Source: Zygnema cylindricum
Lineage: Eukaryota; Streptophyta; Zygnematophyceae; Zygnematales; Zygnemataceae
Direction: 5' to 3'
NCBI GenBank assembly: GCA_037447655.1
Contig: JBBHKE010003457.1
Coordinates: 64,001-124,000, forward strand
DNA length: 60,000 nt
This document shows, piece after piece, positions 12,101 through 25,915 of this stretch; position 1 is the first letter of the stretch; the number at the start of each line of letters is the position of its first letter. Under the pieces are notes generated by a model that ran no database searches, was not told the DNA's origin, and worked only from the letters and a program-made list of their open reading frames with translations. The position numbers were made by a program, and so were the translations under genes.

Positions 12101-15100
12101 TCGATTTGAAAGGCAAAAAGCTTCTTAAGTTGCCTGCGTTTTAGATAATCCAAAATTGTTCCAATGATAACTGCGGTTTTATGTAACCAGAAACTACTCT
12201 AATAACCGAATGCAACTGAGCTGAAGGAAACAAGACAGATGCAAAATGAGAACATGCCCAGATGATCAAAACAGGAACGAGAAACCCCAAGAACTAGAGC
12301 TGCATGGCAGTGTCTAAGAGAAACCAGTTTTGATGCCAAAATCCAATTGTGCTCCAAATACCGGGGAACAAAAACTGATCCGGCATACAGGTTGGTGCCA
12401 AAGAACGAGTAGAATTTATAACGTGGACTATGTAAGGATGTGTAAGGTGAGTTTCGAACCAAATGCCCCTGTAAAGGTAATGCAAAAAACTGCATATAGA
12501 CCTAACGTCATGAATAACTGAATAAACAAATTATTGAACGGATCAGTCTGGCGACTTTCGCAACTGCCCCGACCATTTCTATGACTGCTTGAACAACCTA
12601 AAATGAGTTTTGCATTACAAGCAAAGGTTTACCCAAGTAGATGTGCTGAAAATCGAAGTCTCTCAAACAGTTATTTTTCAGTTGCAAGCACAATATAATC
12701 CTCTTAAACTCCTGCATTGCCCTGATCACTGATAACTGGTCATCACTCTGACCCGCTATTTTTAGTTCTAATACAACACTTAGTACAATTTTCCTAATTC
12801 CTGAAAGGAACACTCTGGAATAAAAATGTTTTTATTGGCAAACAAGGCCCCATAAAAAGTACAGCTAATGACATATGACAGACGTGATAACTCACTCTGA
12901 ACAGCCTTTAAGAAGAATATTATACGTGCGGTGATTGAGGGTCACCCCTTCCTGCACCATTTCATCCAGAAGAAGCAAAGCACGGTCCACCAGTTGCGAG
13001 TTGCCTGCGAACAAGAGAAAACCGATTCCATATCAGCTAGCAAAGAAGTTTCTGCTTGTCAAACTTACATGTCTGACTAGAAATATCTTGAAGGTAATGC
13101 AAAAAATACTCACAAAGTGTTTGCATTAAGGCATTGAATGTCACAACCGTTGGCTTCTGTCCCTGAGTCTTCATGGTGCTGTATAGCTCCAAGCAACGTT
13201 CAGGCAATTCCAGCTGCACAAGAGAAGAATATTCAAACTGACCAGTAAGCAAGCAGCAGCTGAGAGATAACTTTGGTTTTCTGCATGAAAATATATACAT
13301 ATTTCAAACTAACGAACGACTTCCTTCACAAGATCACCCTTTTCTCCGTGCCTACATGTGTGAGTACAGCTTGTAAAGCATTAAAAAGCAAAAAATATGC
13401 CCTCTATTAGCAGACACTAATCAAGAAAACATAATTTATTTATACATTCTAAATCTCCGACATACGTAAACTAAGTGGCCCACCTCCACCGGTGCCATGT
13501 CCCATCAATTAAGCTATACCTCGCAGCAAAGGTTGAAAAGGGAATTGTAAATCTTTGTGGTTCCTATCACACGCTTATTCCTCATTTCATTTAAGAAGGA
13601 AAATGCAGCATCCACTTGCTTGGCCCGAGTGGCCACTTTGATGAGTGCACAGAAGACGGTCTGACCAAAAAAAAGGAGTATGTTAATGAAGCTGCACTCA
13701 ACTGCTTGCCAAGTTAGCATCAAAGACAGAAAACTAATCTAGGAGTTCCAAATTGTACTGCATTAAGCAGGAACATCGTGCAAAAATATTGACAGCTGAC
13801 TGCTGAGCTCCACTAGGAAGACCTGCTTCAATTCAAAAACCACACCTCATCAGGCTTGATCCCGTCCTTCTTCATATGGCCATATATACGTAACGCCTGC
13901 TCATAGCTACCCCCAACAGCGCATGCATTTATTGCAGCTGTGAATGTTGCAGCTGTAGTAGCAGCACCTTTATCTCTCAAGGTCCGGTACACTCCCATGG
14001 CTCGATCGATCTGCAGACCCAAAGATCCTCATCCTGTGAGGAACAGAAACCTTACATCAAACAGTTCATTTGAAAATGTCCAGCCATTAAAACAGTGAAA
14101 TCCATGTACTCTGAAAGCAAAACCGTGATGTTACATTTTTCACAGTATAGTTCAACAGTACTTCAGCGCGAGGTCTGCATGCGACAACAATTTTGTTAAG
14201 GTGAAGTGTAACTTGCTTGTCTAGATTCTCTAAAAGTTACTGTGAAATCAGGACTTAACATTCTAAACAAGATCCACCAGGCCAAACAAGTAATGATTAA
14301 AATCCTGCTTTCCAGCAGTTCACCCGAAGCATTTCCTCAATAACTATACACAACAAATGGCACAAATCACCTGTTGAGAACTTCTGAGAGAGGATAAACA
14401 CCCACCTTTCCACACGAAGTACAGGCATCCAGGAGAAGTGTCATTGTGTAATGGTCAGGTTCAATCTTCTGTGCCCTCATGTCTTGCAGTACATCAAATG
14501 CACGATCAAGACCCTCTGTGCTGGCGCATGCAGTAATCAAAGAATGAAAAAGCACCCGATCCGGCTTCAATTTCTGCATTTCAAAATAGCAGAATTGATC
14601 AGATAGTTGAAGCAGTATAAAACAAAGAACATCATTCCAGACACATCGAACACACTTCTCACGGAATCCTTCTCATCAGTTGATATATACACTTGTTCAC
14701 ACCATGTTCTGAGTTCTCAATCGTCCCAAAATTTCAGGCATACAGAAGGCCCCCCTGAAGATGCTCCTACATTTATCCTCGCACCAAACATGTGCCAATG
14801 CATAAAGCACAAACAGGTCTAGTTCTATGTTCAGCAGCATGCATGGCCTAACTACCCGAGCAATTCATTGGACTATCTGCGCCCAGGATAACTGCCTGCT
14901 AAGTGAATAGCACATAAGACATTCTTAACCTGGCAAAACAATTCCCTTCACCACAGTGACCAATACCAGAAGCCCCACCTAGCAATATCCCTGCCAAAGT
15001 CCCCCCCAAGGATGCTTCTTCAGTTTCAACTCATAACCTGCAACCAACCCAGTGATTGACAGAATGATTTTCGGAAGCTCATCCGACATCCCTACCAGCT

Positions 15101-17316
15101 CTAAGTGATCACATGGACGTTCTCTTGATGAAATGTGCCCATACCAAGCATAAAATATACCTTTGCCATTGAAATACCATAAACTCCAAAAGCTTTTGCC
15201 GTCTGCTTCGCCCTTGCGCAACCGTCAATAAGAGCACTATAGGTATGGACACTAGGCTCAACACCAGCACTCTCCATTTCATGGAATACCTGCTCACAAA
15301 AAACATCAATTGTAAGACCGTCAAGTGATTTCCAGCATATAACCTTAACTTTGGATCTAGTAAAGCCATGAATAATCCCTCCTTCTGGGGATCCTTTTCC
15401 AGATCCAAAATCTGTGCACTAAAAAAAAAATCATCATGCTTGCTGGTTTTGATGTTGGCTACTTGAGCTTAATTGAAACATTTCACCAGTGGGTCCATTA
15501 TATGCCCACAGGAACCACAGTCACATGCATATCCCATAACCGGGACTTACCTTAAATGCCAAATCAAGCTGGCCAGCCTTGCTGTAAGCAGAAATAAGCG
15601 AGGTGTATAGAGTACAATCTGGCTGGATGCCAGCACTCTGTGCTGCTCGAAATGCCCTTTGAGCACCTGGAAGACACCATTTGCATGTCATCAGGGAACT
15701 AAAGTAGGTGATGGGATATCAAAGGTATGAAACAAGGGGATGGGAAAGAGGTAAACATCCAACGCCAAAAGAAACAAACATCACAACAGATAGCAGGGGC
15801 GAAATTTCGTAAAGACTAACATATGTAAGGCCCGCTATAACTTGCATACATGCTCAAACCCACCTTCCGCATGGCCTGCTGAGGCACAGACTGCAATCAA
15901 TTGGGTGAATCCAGCTAATGACGGCCCTGGTAGCAAAGAGGTAAACTGAAAAGCAGCTGTTACTGCTTTCTGCTTCTGGCATTCTTTAAAGAACCTCTTT
16001 TGGAAAATCTGCAATGAGACCACTCACACCAAAGGATAGGAAGAGAAAAAAAGAATCAGCTTCCTAGGAACCAAGTCAGTTCCTCAAGAACTTTACATGC
16101 CATCATAATGAACTAGCCAGAAAGCGGAAAACCTGTGCAAAATACAATGCATACGAAAATGAAGAAGTCTACCAACGAACAGAGGAACAATAGAAATTCA
16201 CTTCCTAAACAAATGGAAACTAGCTGGCATGCAACGCAGTGTCAATTGTTTCACATAGAGTTTGTGTTACCTTATTAACATCGAGAATGCCCACTTTCTT
16301 CATATCCTCCAGCAACGAGACACAACTTCCTAATCTGCACGATCAGATAATAAGGACATCCAAGCATACACATTCAGACTACAATCACGGGCACCATCCC
16401 TAACAACATATAATGAGCATTATATGTTTTGCCTGTGTGGATACAACAAACCTCCAATTACATTACAATGCAGGATGGACCTAGACGCCGAGAACGAAGA
16501 TCAGACACAGTTTTGGACCCATCAGAAACCTGCATCATCAGAAGCGATCACAAACGCAGAAACAGCCACCCTGATTGTGTTGCCTGATGTACAAAGAGCT
16601 ACAATGACTATAAAATGGCTTTGCAAGATAGTCAACCCTACTTGATGCCACATGATTCTAGCTTCTGTACTATACCTGCCAAGCCGAAGTAGCTGATTAT
16701 ACAGGGACAAATACAATTCTTGGTCGCCATCGGCAGTCACCACCAATGTTGACGATATGGCTGCTTCCAATGGATCCTTGTCACATCTATCGTCAACATT
16801 CTCTCCTGTTTGGTCTTGAAAACTTTTCCATCTTTCCTGCAAAGATTCTGCAAGCATTGTTACTGGACTCATTTGCTCGGAATGTCTACTGTTTGCTCTC
16901 ACAGATTGAAAGCTCGCATCCCAAGATTGGAGCACAATATCTGAAACTACGCCCGCCAATTGAGCATCGCAGACTTTCGTCTGCGGATCTACGACTGGAT
17001 GAAGACATGCCCGAGGAGCAATTGACTGTGCCTGTATCCCCCGCAAGACTACCTGTCTCGACGATCTATCCAATCTATCACTTCCTTGCCAAATTGACTT
17101 CACAGATTCACCAAAGAACAAGTGAGGCAGTCCTGCTGCAGCCATCGCTTCTCCCCTCCTTACTTCCAAAGTCCAGACGTATCCCAACAGAATTACCCTC
17201 CAACTCCTTCCTAGACTTCCACTCCTGTCCTTATACCATCCGGAAGCGTGAAGATAAAGAATGTAAATTACTGTCAGCAGAATCAGCAGAATGGGAATCT
17301 GGAACAAATATTTCAC
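9124..17316 (-). CDS. MRL1: MRL1-like chloroplast P-class PPR protein
   Basis: This is a many-exon minus-strand gene. Its N-terminal exon is 17316-16676, with a hydrophobic stretch near residues 4-24 and a second possible ATG at 17145. Clear later exons are 16334-16271 and 16008 to about 15850. PPR-bearing exons follow near 15660-15550, 15295-15160, 14576-14400, 14011-13846, 13660-13520, 13210-13100 and 12990-12895. C-terminal exons lie near 12030-11930, 11750-11640, 11130-10890, 10660-10560 and 9910-9815, and the last is 9445-9124. The repeats show the P-class pattern with VxTYxxLI- and GxxPD-like turns. The C-terminal region, with AIAALLRRLGVPFTGYESSG and a GSALQKWL motif, resembles the conserved end of MRL1. 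Known role: MRL1 stabilises and helps process rbcL mRNA in plastids of green algae and plants. Some exon borders are approximate and the true start could lie in an upstream exon. It stands head-to-head with the next PPR gene. Confidence 0.65.
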
Positions 17317-18119
17317 ATATAAGACCTAACATAAGCTTGAGCAAATCGCAGCCTTAACTCAAAGATCTCCTTCAAGGTTACTTCCTGTCCTCTATCCTTT
17401 CCTTTCTGCCTCTCTGCACTTTTTTACACGTCTAAAGTGGATAGAAGCCAAGTGGCGCCTCCATTTCAAGCAGCACCGTTGGACTTTAGGATGTTCCCAT
17501 GCGGTCCACACCAAACCAGGAAATCGGACGGCAATAATTGGTTTTTTAGTTTGGACAGAGACGATCTGGACCCTCGATCGTCCTGTACGCTTGAAAGAAT
17601 GTGTGCAGGGTGGAAACATACACCTAGTTTGAAAGAACCTCTGCGGCCCATGCTTTCCTAAAAATCTGAACCGCCAGTTAAGATATTTGGATTTTGAAAC
17701 ACTGGCCTTGCTGTCGGGCTCCAGCCTCCAAAAATACTTGTAGTTCGTTTAAACTTAAAAGCGTCAATTTCCTTTAATTCCTTGAAATTCCTTAAAACTG
17801 TCGTCAACGTCGGAAGCATTATACTGTAGCGATGGGTACCTTTGACCACCTCTGACAGCTCAAAGCATAAAGCTCATTTCTTTTCTTTTTCTATTTCTCG
17901 TAAACGCTATCGCCTACACAGCCTCTACGGTCGGTCTTCTAACTTCGTTAAAGCTATTGCGGCGTATTGATAAGGAGAATAATCTTCAACATTTTCATCT
18001 GTTGATTTTATTTCGCCTTCTTGCCCGCAACACTAAGAGCAGTCAAGAAACTCTCTCCTCGACCCTTCTACTGGAAAGCATGGTCTTTTACAAATTTTGA
18101 CTCTTGAAACTGTGGCAAA
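17317..18119. promoter_or_regulatory. intergenic promoter between two divergent PPR genes
   Basis: About 800 bp separate the start of the MRL1-like gene from the ATG of the plus-strand PPR gene. Only short unsupported open frames are present. Both promoters must lie here unless an extra 5' exon of either gene is hidden in it. Confidence 0.5.
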
Positions 18120-21100
18120 ATGGGAATGCGTTGTACTCATGTTTCTGCTGGCCATATTGACGACTGTTTGTCTCGTCTGCGACTTCGGTCCAGCCCAGAA
18201 ACCTCAATCTGTTGGAACCAAGTCTCTCTGAGGTCATTACTATGTGAATTGAACAGTAGAAAGAAGAGTCTAATTCGATTACATGAGCGTAGAATATCGG
18301 CCACGCCTGTCTGGCATTGCAGTCGACAGGATCCATGGACTAGAATGGAAGAGTTGGAAGCAAGTGAAAGATCGTCGAAGTTCAACAAACGGGAACAAGT
18401 CTTGCAACCTTTGTTGCAGAAGCCGGTAGATTACAATGAAGTGCCAGGAGTTTCGCCAAGCTTTTTAATTGACCTGAAAACTGAGGGGGCTGAATTATCG
18501 AGGCTTTTGAATAATTCAGGTAGTTTAGGAATAGGTGAAACCATTTCAGCCCGGGGCAAGAAGGATCAAGAACGGAAGGCTGGTTCAATTTCAACAAACA
18601 TGTTGTTAGCTCGGCAAAGGACTGAACAGCTTCCTTCAGATGAAAGGGAAAGACAGGAGAAGGCAGAGGGATGGGCTCAAAGGCTGGTTCTCATGTCTAT
18701 GGATCAGACAGATGTTACTGAATTTATGGCCATAGGAAATCAGCTTTTGGAAAACCGGCATTGGTTGTGGAGCCTCGTCTTTGATGTTCTAGCAAAGGAG
18801 GGGAAGTGGGAATTGGCTCTTCTGGTAATGTTCTCATGCCATCTGTGATGTAAGGTTGTTTTCTTGTGTAGTACAAGTAAATGCTTCTACGGTCTGTTTT
18901 CATGCACAGATCCAAAATTGGTAAAATAGTTAGGCATTGCAACATACCAAGGACAAGCAATTCTGAGGACAGAATGAATTTGTGATGTTTATTTTCAATC
19001 TATTCAATGTCTTTGGTACACGGCGTCATGGGTCTGGTTTACACATATTTTGGAGTTTTCTCAGCTATCAAGATGCCTTTTTTGCATGAATTTAGTTTTA
19101 ACCGCTCGTATTGTGACTTTCTTTCAACTATGGTTTTCAGTTTGGTTAAGGTTTTTTGGTTCCTCAATTCCTGGAACAGGGTATGCTTGAATTTGCTTGA
19201 GATTCGCGAGTCATTCGTTTGAAACTTAAATGGAGCTATCCATGCAAGCGTTTTGTATTTGTGGCTGATACCGATGCTACACTGTGCGCTATTAGCGTTA
19301 TGAAACTAATAGAATGAAGACTCATTTTAGTGTTGATAATTATATTTTCTGTCCCAATGACAGACGATTGTGAACAACCAATGAGCTCTTAAGAAAAAAT
19401 AGTTAATATTATTAACGCTATTTTGGTTTAGATGGACCGAGTGAATGCTGTTAGCGCTAATAGTAATTTACGGTGTAGTTCTTGACTGGTCCTGGTGTTG
19501 CTTGTATCTGTGAATATATGTGCCCTTGGTATGGTCCACCTTGTCCTTTTTGTACATTGTTGGCTGTCAATACCTCCCTCTTTCTTAAGCTTTTGTCATA
19601 ACTGCTTATTTGCAAAGTCATTATCTTTATTTGACGGTGCCTGATTTGGCCTGTCTCCATAAATTCTGGATGAAAAAAATAGCTGTATTAAAAAAATAGC
19701 TGTATTAAAATTAGCAAAAGCTTTAATTTGTGCCATCAAGGTGTAATTTTTTTAATTTTTTTGTCGTTCACCTCTTTTTACTCCAGGTCTTACAAAATAT
19801 GCAAGAACAGAGGTGGTACACTCCCCATCCCCGCTGGCAAACAAAGGTGATCTACATTATGGGCATAGCAGGGCAACCAGAAAGAGCAGAAAAGGTGTTT
19901 CGAAAAATGGATTGCAAGCCCAACACCCAAGCCTACAATGCTCTCTTGAAGGCTTTTCTGCAGAGCGGGTGTTTAGAGAAGGCAACAAATTTTTTTGAGG
20001 AAATGAAATTATCTTCACGTGGAACACCCAACCAGAAATCATATCATATACTTCTTGATTTCTGTGTCAAAACAATGAACATTGAATGGGCGGAACATCT
20101 CTTCGGGGAATTGCAGAGGAAAGGATGGGCACCAGATTTGGTGAGGTTCACCTGGCCCCTGTTTAGTCTTAGCTGTGTGAAACCACACAAATATTAGGAA
20201 TGGCCTTGTAGGCAGAAGCAACGCCTGAACTTGGAAAAACCATGTATTGACCAATGGATGGCCAAAGATTGCCAACTTTTTGCGTATACTACACCGCGAA
20301 TCGTAATTAGAGTAATGAAAAAATTAGAGTACAAAAACTAAAAAAACAAAATAGAGTAATGAACGCTAATTTATGTGATAGTGCTGTTTCAACTATGAAG
20401 TTTACTCTAATTTATTTAAGTACTCTAATTTGGCACGCTAATATTATCTACTGTAAATAAGGTATTCGTACAGAATTTGGCAAAACGTACAGTTTATCGT
20501 CACTATGACGTTTGCACTTCGCGGTTTGTTAAAACGCAGTTACATGATAACGGCCTGTATTAAATCATTATTTGTACTTTTTTACTTAATAAAGTACAAT
20601 TTTGCACGGTCGGAGGTCGTCCGTACTCCACACTATTTAAAACGAACCTATATTAGAATTAAAAACGCTAATTAAACTTTACCTTAAATAGAATAATGAA
20701 AAAATTAGAATCATCTACTCTATTTCATGTGATAGAGTCAAAATTTCGAGCGACCGAATTAGAGTAATTTACTCTAATTACGATTCGCGATGTAGTGTAA
20801 CAGGGCAAATGGGTGTAGCATGTTTGAGTACTTTACAGCGTTAAAAATGGTGAAGGCTGAAGGAATTCCTTGCTCTTAGTATGGATAATTTCTGCTTCTA
20901 TGTTTCTCTTCACCTATTTCAGCATTACAGTAAAGCTGCTTGAAGTTTGTTTTAAGCTTAAACAACAAGGGGTGTGTCTAGAAAAATAAAATTTAGCCTA
21001 CCTCATTTAAGTTGGGAAAAGCTCATTTGTTGTGGTTGCGATATCTGGTTAGCCTTTGTCCTGGCCCTTTCTGTCCGAGTGGTAGTTTTTTTGCTCTCTC

Positions 21101-23477
21101 TCCACATTCCTTGTCTCCCGTCTCTCCTTCTGCATCATAACAAAAGTGTTTTTTTTTGCTAAGAATGTGCAGCATTGTCTGTGGTTGTTATCTCATTTGC
21201 CGTGATGAACCCTTTATCTGAAGTCCTCGCTCACTATTTCCTGCTTGTCTACAGCTCACTTACAATGCCATGATCATGATATACGCAAGAAATGGACCCT
21301 GGGAAAAAATGGAAGCGGTAGCAGCACAACTTTTTGCCGCAGGACTGGTTCCCAATTCTGCCACATGGGATGCTTTAATCGGTGGCTTTCTGACCTCGGG
21401 TAAAATGTCTGAGATCCGAAATCTTACACGATCATCTCAGGCTTCTAACCACAAGTTGTCAGAGGTGAATATGAAACGGCTGATGAACCATCTGGTAAAA
21501 TCAGGGCACCTTGCCTCTGCTGAAGAAATCTTGAAGAGCTTACTACGACAGCAGGTGAAGCTCGATCTGGTAAGGAACATCCCCAGGACTTTTCAACTAC
21601 ATGAACATTATTTCGGTTTGGGATGATTTATGGGATTTTGGTTTGGGATGGTTTGGTTTGGTTTGGTTTTGAACATTGTGTTTTCCTCTCTGTCCAGATG
21701 TGAATGCACTTATATGTGAATTTGCTCTTGGTATTTCTGTACGTGTTTTTCCTATTTTTTAGCTCATACAGGCCACCTATGATTCAGGTGTCTTGGGCTG
21801 TGCAAATTGGGGCGTTTATGGCAAGATGCAGTTAGTCCTCCAGTCAATAAATGCCGTAAAAAATGCTTTGATATTTTTATGCCTTTTTTCCCCTCTTTTT
21901 GTCCATACAGGTCACTTATAATTCTATTGTTTCGGGCTATGCAAGTCGAGGCGCTTATGGCAAAATGGAGTTGGTCCTCCAGTCTATGAATGCTGTTGGG
22001 TGTAAACCTGATCTAGTGACACTGACAAGCTGTGTTCATGGCTACCTCAAAGCCAAACAGTTAACAAAGGCAGAGCAAACTCTTCAAGCTATGCAGGCAA
22101 ATGGATTTAAACCAGATTTAGTGTTGTTTGCTGATGTTGTCAGTGCAGCAGGAACAGCTGAAAGGGTGTCAGCGATTGAGCAATTTGTGGAAAGGATAGG
22201 AAAGGAGGAAGGGCAACTAGAGGAGGAGATGTACAAGGCTGCTATTGGAGCTCTGAGGGCAACAAAAAGGGTAGAGCGTGCAGGGCTGGTGTGGGGGAAG
22301 GCAATGGCAGAGCAGGAGGAAGAGTGGCCTGAGGAAGTGAGTTATTTTATTTTTTTTTGTCTCGTTTTGTTTTTCTCTCATAGTAATGGAAAAACATCTC
22401 TACAATTTTGGTCTTACTCTGTCATCTTTGAAGGGCTTGTTTGCATCTCTCTGTCAATTGTACTCTATTACATTTTTCTTTTCTCTATGTGGAATGTGAG
22501 TGATTTTTACTCCACCTGATGCCGTTTTTTCCTCACAGTAATTTTTGATGGCCTTGGGAACTGTTTGCAGATAATGTGGGCTTCAGTTATTACAGGTGAA
22601 TTACAGTGGGAATTCTGGAAAGAGTTCGACAGCTTTTTAGATAGGCTTTCTATTGCAGGTTTGGAAACAGGAACTCCTTTCTTTAACATTTTGATTGTAG
22701 GATATCTAAAAGTTCGACGACCTCGCAGGGTGTTAAGTATCCTGGGGGCAATGAAACGCCGAAATTTGCCAGTTGATCTTGTAACATTCAATACACTCGT
22801 CAGTCATCTCGGAAAGATGCGACAAATCAGAGCTGCAGAGAAGCTAATGGAAGTTATGCCATTGCAAGGATACAAGCCAGACGTGGTTAGTACACTTACT
22901 ACCATAATTTGTCTGGATGTATTTCATCTATCATAAAATTTCATGAAGTATCAGACTGCAATGCATACTCTTTGTGCATTTAGGAGGTGGTGCATTGTAT
23001 TCCATATTCTCTTTTGTGTTGGTCTATAAGGATTCCATATTGGCATCTTTTGACACAAATTAAGTTAGGTGCAATACTCAACTCTTCTTGTTTTAACGGT
23101 TACTAGATTTTGTGGGGTTGGGCTTTCTCTCGCAGTACACGTACAATTCTTTGTTGGATGCTTATAGAAACGCAGGCTTCCTCTGTGAAATGGAAGCCAT
23201 GTTTGAGAAAATGAAAGAAGATGGTTGTCAACCTGATATTGTCACATATGCGACTGTGATGAACGCTTATGGCCGACAAGGAAGCTTGCAAAAATTGAAG
23301 AGCGTCTATGCCATGTCTCTGGAAGCAAATTGCCCTCCCAACATGTATGCTTTACAGGCCCTTTCTCTCGGGTCAAAAACGTACAATAAGAAGATGAGAA
23401 AGATGCGTTCAAACAATAAGAGGTGGATAAGGCTCGAGGCTGCTGCCGCCGCTGAAGAAGGTGTTACAAGAAGTTGA
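18120..23477 (+). CDS. P-class PPR protein, 818 residues, probably organellar
   Basis: Six exons, all joined by phase-0 introns with clean GT-AG borders: 18120-18824, 19787-20140, 21255-21569, 21911-22336, 22571-22885 and 23136-23477. Residues 1-235 form a polar N-terminus that may include an organelle-targeting leader. From exon 2 on the protein is a run of PPR motifs, for example NTQAYNALLKAFLQSG, TYNSIVSGYASRGAYGKMEL, CKPDLVTLTSCVHGYLK and QPDIVTYATVMNAYGRQG. It ends in a basic and then alanine/glutamate-rich tail. No E or DYW domain is present, so RNA editing is unlikely to be its task. P-class PPR proteins bind organellar RNA for stability, splicing or translation. Exons 3 and 5 are both exactly 105 codons. 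Introns 1 and 2 host TIR elements, and the intron before exon 4 holds a decayed copy of the start of exon 4. I cannot name the orthologue. Confidence 0.75.
19280..19475. mobile_element. short TIR element (MITE) in intron 1 of the PPR gene
   Basis: The ends CACTGTGCGCTATTAGCG and, inverted, CACCGTAAATTACTATTAGC are imperfect inverted repeats ending in ATTAGCG, each flanked by TA. It is about 196 bp with no coding capacity. It belongs to the same family as the elements at 20292 and 37123. Confidence 0.55.
20292..20792. mobile_element. TIR element (MITE) in intron 2 of the PPR gene
   Basis: Terminal inverted repeats of 23 bp (left CACCGCGAATCGTAATTAGA, then GTA; right end the same with one change) are flanked by TA on both sides. 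The match continues outward as ACTA, so the duplication may instead lie further out. The element is about 501 bp and non-coding. Its inside shares blocks, in opposite orientation, with the element at 37123-37677. Confidence 0.75.
21765..21858 (+). pseudogene. decayed duplicate of the start of PPR exon 4
   Basis: This stretch, from an upstream CATACAG acceptor-like site on, repeats positions about 21904-21997 (the start of exon 4) with roughly one change in six. It includes GGCGTTTATGGCAAGATG against GGCGCTTATGGCAAAATG. The copy breaks off after about 90 bp, and its frame has no donor that fits the neighbouring exons, so it is probably not used. Confidence 0.7.
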
Positions 23478-25042
23478 TTGGCCGTTTTTTCGAAGAACAA
23501 AATTGGTTGTTCAAGTGTGTCCAAGGGCTTCATACGACCAATGGCGAAGGCTTTGCAATTGTTTTTGAGCTTTCTTATCAAGCCTTGGTGAACTCTCTTC
23601 AGCGATTGGGCTTTCATTATGACCTAAATTTGTTTGGAAAATGTGTGACAGAGTTTCCATGTTAAGGTGAGCAGCTTTCAATATCCGTATGTTCTTTGAC
23701 TTCATTGCTTCTGTATCTCTCCAGCTTGTTTTTTGCGCCTGCTGATTTGTCTTTATCATGTAAGACCTTTTCGGTGGCAAATCGAGGCTGGCTGAGTGAT
23801 GAGAGCCTGGAGGTTTCAAGGAACTGTTTTACATTGGCTAGTACATATTTAACTGGGTTCATAATTGAGGTGTTAGGAAAAACCAAGCAAATTCAAGCAA
23901 TAAAAATAACTTTGTCATAAAATTCATGTGCTTTTAAAGTTTTTAACTAGTGTCAAACTTTTCTGGTGCAGGCAAAATTTATTCAGGATGCTCACAAACT
24001 GTCCCATTTGTCAATAAGTTCAGGCAATCTGAGGAAAAGGATTCACATGCCAACTTTAGATCGCTCATTCATTCTTGCGGGTTGTTAGTACAGTAGTTTA
24101 GTGCCTGATACCCCACGAGCATTTGTCCTGAAGTTTAGCAGGTAGTGATTTTTTATATATTAAGTAATGCTTATATCTCTCATTGAATGAGTGTATCAGG
24201 AATTGTTGTATCATTCATTGCTCAGCGGTCTGAGGAACGAAAATGGACTACCTTTGTGAATGTTTTTGATTTATCTATATGATAACAAAGTTAAAAAACA
24301 AAAAAGTTGGTGTATCGTTGTACAGATGATGCTGCCCCCTTGGTACTTACACAATTTTCCTGATCCTTCTGTACTATAAACATTGGATTATGTCGCGCAG
24401 CATTTTTCCTCAATGTTTGAAACTGGAGTTGTAAGATTAAAAGTCCTCAGTCCACTCTATATGTGTGCAGAATCAGTCTATCAATTGTGGACATTTATGG
24501 GCTTGGTGATTCGAAGGCTACAGAAACTTTCCCCATGCAGTAGTCCAACAATAATGTGTTATAGAATCAAAATGAGGGACAAAACTATGATCAACATTTC
24601 ATGATGATAATGAAAATCTAGCAGTACTCGCACATTTTTCAAAACCATTTTATTAGAGGTGGTTGATAACTAGTAGAGTCATCATGATTGAAGGAGTTTG
24701 TTGTCAAGAGACATAGAATGTGTTTATTGGGAAGATACACGGAATACATAAGCTGTTAAATACCTTGCAAACAAAAAAAATGTTCACTGTCGGCATTATT
24801 GTTGGCCAAGCACTTCATAAACACTAACATCCACCCTGATGATCTTGGATCCTGTTTTGTATTCTGGATATCGAACTTTTGGCAGCAAGATTTCTGAGAA
24901 TATAAACGTCGATATTGAAATGAAGTCTACGTGGAAAGATATGGACGGTCACATTTTCCTTAGATAATTTTGTGTCTTTTCAGGTGACGTAAATATAGCA
25001 AATTACAACTCGTAAAAATAACTGGCCTCCTTCAAAAAATTA
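23478..25042. other. 3' flank of the PPR gene, nothing recognised
   Basis: AT-rich DNA with no convincing coding frame. The first several hundred bases are likely 3' UTR of the PPR gene. Confidence 0.4.
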
Positions 25043-25913
25043 GTGTTGTGTATCGGTAAGGATTTGCCGATAACCGATATGGGCCTTTTTTCGGGGACCC
25101 GATAATCGATGGTACGATATATCGCTATCGGTCTTATTGCCAATAAGTAGCCGATAATATCGGCTACTTATCGGCGATAATGCCGATAACGATAACTATC
25201 GGCGATAACTGTACGAGCCGTACAGATAAATGTACGGCATGTACTCTCAACTGTACGTCTTATTCCCCCGACGCGCCCTACTCACAACCCCTGAGGTACC
25301 TACCAATCAGATCATTTGTACAAGCCGAAAGTACAGTAGCCGGCATAAGATGTGTACGGCTTTAGTACGGTTCCAGTTAAAACGATGTACCTTTCACATC
25401 CGACGCCGTGGCTTTGTCCCTTTATTTTTTGGGATCCACTGGAAATCTGCCACGTGTCAATCCGTCGGCTTTTTTGGCAAAAGCCGCCAAAAAAGCCATT
25501 CCGAGATGCCGGCGCTCACGCTGACCGTCCGCTCGTATTTTCTCATTGAATTTCGTCCGTTCGATTCCTGGCATAATGTTATTTTGCATCTGTTGTACTT
25601 TGTGTCCGCCGTCTTTTTACCGTTCCATGATAATCAGTTTATCGGTACAATTCCGTAAGTTCCCGTAAAATTTATGTTCAGTTAACCGCCCAAAAAGTAC
25701 TACAAAGTGCAACGTATTTTTTCGTCAAATTCCGTACATTTCCCGTAAAAAACCGTACATTTCTCGTAAATTTACCGTTCAGTTTACCGGACAGAAAGCA
25801 CTCCGGACAGAAAGTACAGAAAGTACAAATATATCGGGACCGCTGACCGTTCGATAACCGATAACTATCGGTATCGGTGTTATCGCGATAATTTTTTTAC
25901 CGATACACAACAC
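25043..25913. mobile_element. TIR element with perfect 17-bp ends and TA flanks
   Basis: The ends are GTGTTGTGTATCGGTAA and its exact reverse complement, each bordered by TA, as for Tc1/mariner-type insertions. The 871-bp body carries many copies of CGATAT and GCCGATAA-type words near both ends and CCGTAC words in the centre. No transposase is encoded, so it is a non-autonomous copy. Its right-centre (about 25650-25800) resembles 36470-36600. Confidence 0.8.
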
Positions 25914-25915
25914 TA

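Noticed and set aside
16746-17357. Long plus-strand open frame of 203 codons
   Set aside because: It is antisense to the N-terminal exon of the MRL1-like gene, whose frame continues through a consistent splice into PPR exons.
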